Assembly: GCA_938042265.1 (NCBI GenBank)
Contig: CALIRN010000101.1
Location: 1-9,519 of the forward strand
From: an uncultured Eubacteriaceae bacterium
GTDB lineage: Bacteria; Bacillota; Clostridia; Lachnospirales; CAG-274
Reading direction: 5' to 3'
DNA: 9,519 bases
Shown: one piece after another, positions 6,849-9,519 of the stretch
Layout of the letters: each line of letters opens with the position of its first letter
Numbering within the stretch: position 1 is the stretch's first letter
Translations under genes and position numbers: made by a program
The notes under the pieces: generated by a model
What the model was told of the DNA's origin: nothing
Seen by the model: the letters and a program-made list of their open reading frames with translations, nothing else
Database searches by the model: none

Positions 6849-7898
6849 TCACTGAATTGCATTAAGCCTATCCTCGAAATAAATCATAAGCTGTGCGCTG
6901 ATTTTACCTCTATCCTGCCTGTGTCCAGTCCATTTGCGAGTTATATCCATAGCTGCCAGATACATCATTTTAAGCAGGCTGTCATCGATTGGAAAGATAG
7001 ATTTATTCTTGGTAACCTTACGCAGCTGGCGGTTAAAACCCTCCACAGTATTTGTAGTATATATGATTTTTCTAACATCTTCAGGGTACTTAAAATAGGT
7101 GGATAGGGTTGCCCAGCTTTCGTTCCACGACTTGAAAATATTAGGATATTTACTATCCCATTTTTCTGCAAAAGCATCTAATTCAAGTATTGCAATTTTC
7201 TCGGTTGAAGCTGTATAAACCCCCTTTAAATCAGTTATAAGAGCCTTTAAGTCCTTATATAACACAAATTTTGTCGTGTTTCTTATCTGATGTATAATAC
7301 AGTGCTGTATCTCTGTTTCAGGAAATACAGCTGTAATAGCTTGAGGAAAGCCTGTAAGTCCATCAATGCAGGCAATAAGAATACATTAACTCCTCAGGCA
7401 GTACTTTGTTTGTTATACGGCTTATGGTGCTGTCAGATACGTCAATGCCGTACAATTCTTGAAAATGGCTTTCAATATCACTTGTTGTCATCCCCTGGGC
7501 ATACATATAAATGATCTTTTCTTCCATATCCTGAGTAATGGTATTCTGATATTTTTTATAACCTGTGGTTCATACTCAACATTGCGGTCACGAGGAATAT
7601 CCAAATCCATATCACCATAGCTTGTATGCATAGTTTTCTTGCCGTAACCGTTGCGGCTGTTGTTTGTATCTTTGTTTTTGTAGTCGTACTTAGAATAACC
7701 AAGTTCACCATCTAAAGCACCTTCAAGAATAACAGACATCATTTTGCGTATGATAGAATTAACATCCCTACCATCTTCACAGGGTTGTCCTTTAAATATC
7801 CTGCCATCATTTCTCTTAATGCCTGTCTTTCGGGACTTTCGTTTCTTTTTCTTCTTATAATAAAAACCTCCAAACTGATTATTTTTATTATACATCAT
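6849..7898 (-). pseudogene. IS256-family transposase pseudogene (frameshift plus internal deletion)
   Basis: This is a DDE-type transposase of the IS256 (mutator-like) family in three reading frames. Fragment 1 (about 7898-7558) has the N-terminal KKKKRK stretch, GRDVNSIIRKMMSVILEG, LGYSKYDYKNKDTNNSRNG, HTSYGDMDLDIPRDRN and EPQVIK. At 7552-7557 six A's stand where seven would keep frame. Fragment 2 (to about 7383) then reads YQNTITQDMEEKIIYMYAQG, TTSDIE, STISRITNKVLPEEL. Fragment 3 (7379-6849) starts at ILIACIDGLTGF, the second catalytic Asp, and runs through CIIHQIRNTTKF and TNTVEGFNRQLRKVTKNK, with the catalytic Glu in TVEGFN, to RLNAIQ-stop. The roughly 65-70 residues usually lying between VLP and ILIAC, with the first catalytic Asp, are absent, and the junction changes frame. 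Family length is about 400 aa; about 350 codons remain. ATG 7898 is the first plausible ATG, without a good SD. It cannot encode an active enzyme. Confidence 0.85.
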
Positions 7899-7902
7899 TG
7901 GA

Positions 7903-7932
7903 GGCTTACACAATCTTTGGGATTAGCTCTTG
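7903..7932. repeat. Left terminal inverted repeat of the IS256-family element
   Basis: Read inward on the minus strand it starts CAAGAGCTAATCCCAAAG, followed by ATTGTGTAAGCC. It pairs with the right end at 6728-6757 (18 of 30 positions). It ends five bases before the start codon region of the transposase remnant. Confidence 0.55.
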
Positions 7933-7938
7933 TCCATA

Positions 7939-7973
7939 CAAAAAAGCTCGGACATAATAAAATGCTCGAGCTT
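7939..7973 (-). terminator. Rho-independent terminator of the stalk-domain protein gene
   Basis: On the minus strand, AAGCTCG (7973-7967) pairs perfectly with CGAGCTT (7950-7944), followed by an unbroken run of six T's (7945-7940). It lies 35 bases after the stop codon. The left tip of the IS256 element begins only about seven bases beyond the T-run, so the insertion left this terminator whole. Confidence 0.85.
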
Positions 7974-8007
7974 GTATTAATACTTATTCCATTATATCTT
8001 TATATAA

Positions 8008-9411
8008 TTATAAATCAATGCCATATTTATCGGCAAAAATTTCAGTTCTTTCATTACTTCTTTCAAGAAGAATAAGTCCTCCTCTGTAATAATCAATACT
8101 ATCCATATCGCTTTGATTAAAGTCATAATACATTTTAGCTCCTGTAATACGTCTGTATTCGTCAAGCTGCTGTGATGTGAAAACACTGTAATATCCACTA
8201 ATAACTTCTGTATAAGCATTATGTTTTGAAAGAGCAGCATAAAAAGCATCTCTAACCTGTACAATATCCTGAGAAGAATATATACTGTTATTTATGGTAA
8301 CATTATATTCTTTTAAATCCTCTCCAATATCAATGTTAAGTCCCTCAGCCAAAGCAGCCAGTTCTGCATTTATTCCATTGATTGAAATAGGATATGAATA
8401 ATCTTCAGGGTTATCCTCAATTTTATTTAATATTTCAAGTCCCTTATTAAGTTCTTCCAAAAGAATTTCAGCAACTGTTGAATTTATTTTATCAGTATTT
8501 TTCTGAAGTTTTTCAGCAAACATATTAAATGTACTTATCATATATAAAGCAGTATCATTATCCATACCCACTATTTCCTCAGAATATCTATCATATGGCT
8601 TATCCATAATGCATGAAAAACCTCCGTCGGTATTAAACGGTTCAGGCTTTACATAATATACAACATTATTTTTTGATTCTGTATTTACATCAGAAGATAC
8701 ACTATATCCTGCTATACCAATTTCCTTGGCAAAACTTTCAATTTCATCTGCCAAATTATTAACAACTTCCACATCCTCTGCTGTATACGTACCAATATCC
8801 TTATTTAGTATATATTCGTTATATTTATTATCTATGCTGTAATATTTTTCAAGCTGTTCGTATGTCATATCATCAATTTTATCAGTAACAGCATTATTGC
8901 AAGCATCATATCTGTTTACAGCCTCAAAATAACTTTCAACATATTCACTTCCCGAAAAATCAGCAATCTCCCTATATATATTTACTGTCTTTGTATCAGC
9001 ATCCCAATCTGCATTAAATCCCAAAACTTCACTTATAAAAGAAATAGGAATCATTGTTCTGTTATTTATAATAACAGGTGGAGTATCAATTTCCATACTT
9101 GCGGATTGTCCCTCCATTTCAGCTGTCATTATATTACTGCCAACTGTTAAATATATATTAGCTCCATCTTGACTTATAACAGCTGTTTTCGTATCACTTA
9201 TCCAGTCAACATTACATTCAAAGGCTTCAGCAATAACTCTTATGGGAACAACCGTTCTGCTGTTATAAATTACAGCCGGCTGGTCAGTGCTAATACTCTG
9301 CCCGTTAATTAACAGGTTTACAGCAGTATACTCATCAGCAAACATCGAAACACAGTTCATAGATATTATGCCTAAAACAGCTGCAATAAATAATACTATT
9401 TTCTTTAACAT
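8008..9411 (-). CDS. Secreted protein with copper-amine-oxidase-like N-terminal (stalk) domain, 467 aa
   Basis: Exported protein of unknown function. ATG 9411 follows an ideal SD. Residues 1-25 form a signal peptide (MLKK, hydrophobic IVLFIAAVLGIISM, cleavage near MFA-DE). Residues 31-147 form a Cu_amine_oxidN1-type domain with two matching halves: AVIYNSRTVVPIRVIAEAF (46-64) ending DWISDTKTAVI, and PVIINNRTMIPISFISEVLGF (112-132) ending DWDADTKTVNI. Such domains are common and often multiplied in clostridial secreted proteins and are thought to bind the envelope or act as a spacer. They are not themselves copper oxidases, and no oxidase catalytic domain follows. Residues 148-467 are acidic and Tyr/Asn-rich, probably mostly helical (for example EYVESYFEAVNRYDACNNAV and LLEELNKGLEILNKIED), and I do not recognise them. 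No cell-wall anchor or C-terminal membrane segment is seen. It has its own promoter and terminator, so it is monocistronic. The CDS is sure and the domain call is strong. Confidence 0.9.
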   Translation of the reverse strand: MLKKIVLFIAAVLGIISMNCVSMFADEYTAVNLLINGQSISTDQPAVIYNSRTVVPIRVIAEAFECNVDWISDTKTAVISQDGANIYLTVGSNIMTAEMEGQSASMEIDTPPVIINNRTMIPISFISEVLGFNADWDADTKTVNIYREIADFSGSEYVESYFEAVNRYDACNNAVTDKIDDMTYEQLEKYYSIDNKYNEYILNKDIGTYTAEDVEVVNNLADEIESFAKEIGIAGYSVSSDVNTESKNNVVYYVKPEPFNTDGGFSCIMDKPYDRYSEEIVGMDNDTALYMISTFNMFAEKLQKNTDKINSTVAEILLEELNKGLEILNKIEDNPEDYSYPISINGINAELAALAEGLNIDIGEDLKEYNVTINNSIYSSQDIVQVRDAFYAALSKHNAYTEVISGYYSVFTSQQLDEYRRITGAKMYYDFNQSDMDSIDYYRGGLILLERSNERTEIFADKYGIDL

Positions 9412-9417
9412 AAAATT

Positions 9418-9425
9418 ACCTCCTT
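9418..9425 (-). promoter_or_regulatory. Ribosome binding site of the stalk-domain protein gene
   Basis: AAGGAGGT on the minus strand, six bases before the ATG at 9411. This is a nearly perfect anti-16S match and settles the start codon. Confidence 0.85.
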
Positions 9426-9465
9426 TTTTAATATCACAAATTTTTTGTATGCTTTAATTAATTAC

Positions 9466-9474
9466 ATTATACCA
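9466..9474 (-). promoter_or_regulatory. Extended -10 promoter (TGG-TATAAT) of the stalk-domain protein gene
   Basis: The minus strand reads TGG directly before a perfect TATAAT (9471-9466). No good -35 is present at 16-18 bases; the closest, TTGTTT, is at 15. The extended TGn element is known to make up for a weak -35. The upstream part overlaps the right arm of the hairpin at 9484-9512. The predicted 5' leader is about 48 bases. Confidence 0.7.
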
Positions 9475-9483
9475 TAATCGCAA

Positions 9484-9512
9484 CAAAAACAAGGCTGGAG
9501 GCTTTGTTTTTG
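9484..9512. terminator. Terminator hairpin at the right edge, probably ending an upstream gene
   Basis: CAAAAACAA (9484-9492) pairs perfectly with TTGTTTTTG (9504-9512), with further pairs toward a small GGA loop. The A-rich and T-rich arms give it a U-run in either direction. No plus-strand gene ends before it, so it most likely closes a minus-strand gene beyond the window. It separates that gene from the stalk-domain protein's promoter. Confidence 0.6.
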
Positions 9513-9519
9513 CAGATTA

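Larger units (their letters stand above)
6728..7932 (-). mobile_element. Degenerate IS256-family insertion sequence, about 1.2 kb
   Basis: The element is defined by the IS256-type transposase remnant and by imperfect inverted ends: 30 bases at 6728-6757 match the reverse complement of 7903-7932 at 18 positions, including CAAGAG at each tip and a TTGTnTAA block. The length is below the usual 1.3-1.5 kb for IS256 elements, in keeping with the internal deletion in the transposase. I could not find an 8-9-bp target duplication, so the outer limits are approximate. It lies between two codirectional genes, only a few bases past the terminator of the upstream one. Confidence 0.7.

Noticed and set aside
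7290..7514. Plus-strand 74-codon ORF antisense to the transposase remnant
   Set aside because: The opposite strand encodes clear IS256 motifs in this range, so the ORF is a by-product.
7552..7557. Programmed ribosomal frameshift at the A6 run in the transposase
   Set aside because: IS256 transposases are normally made from one uninterrupted ORF, and the run is not followed by a recognisable stimulator. The downstream deletion shows that the gene is dead anyway.
7899..7913. TTG start at 7913 for the transposase N-terminal fragment
   Set aside because: It lies inside the terminal inverted repeat and lacks an SD. The ATG at 7898 is more plausible, although also without a good SD.
7992..8264. 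Second minus-strand ORF of 90 codons overlapping the 3' part of the stalk-domain gene
   Set aside because: It is an out-of-phase frame of the 467-aa protein and has no SD or known motif.

Overview
The window is AT-rich DNA with strong AGGAGG-type ribosome binding sites, hairpin-plus-U-run terminators, a copper-amine-oxidase-like 'stalk' protein, an IS256-family transposase and a very large GLUG-repeat surface protein. Together these point to a low-GC anaerobic Bacillota, most likely a gut-type Clostridia. No species can be named from the sequence alone. All recognisable genes lie on the minus strand, so gene order runs from high to low coordinates.

Reading in the direction of transcription: at the right edge (9484-9512) is a hairpin that probably ends an upstream gene outside the window. 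An extended -10 promoter (9466-9474) and a near-perfect SD then lead into a 467-aa secreted protein (8008-9411). It has a signal peptide, a Cu_amine_oxidN1-type N-terminal domain and an unrecognised, mostly helical C-terminal region. Its terminator is at 7939-7973.

Only a few bases beyond that terminator is a dead IS256-family element (about 6728-7932). Its transposase is broken twice: a one-base loss in a poly-A run, and an internal deletion that removes the block carrying the first catalytic Asp and also shifts the frame. Its right end is followed, 119 bp further out, by a second diverged copy of the same end (6612 onward), which is either an older IS remnant or a duplicated end. Two overlapping outward promoter-like sequences sit at the IS right end and point toward the next gene.

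The next gene fills two thirds of the window: a 2078-aa secreted protein (171-6407). It has a signal peptide, a beta-helix/GLUG region, a mixed central region with a helical insert, and C-terminal DUF11-like and Cna-B-like domains, but no LPXTG sorting signal. It looks like an extracellular adhesin or matrix-type protein. Its terminator is at 104-142. The first ~82 bases hold a 12-bp tandem duplication that resembles an IS3-family terminus, with the rest of any element lying outside the window.

The two intact genes encode exported proteins and may act at the cell surface, but nothing in the sequence ties them into one pathway. The point most worth testing is that IS256 remnants may have supplied the promoter for the giant surface protein. 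No CRISPR array, tRNA, rRNA or recognisable defence system was seen.
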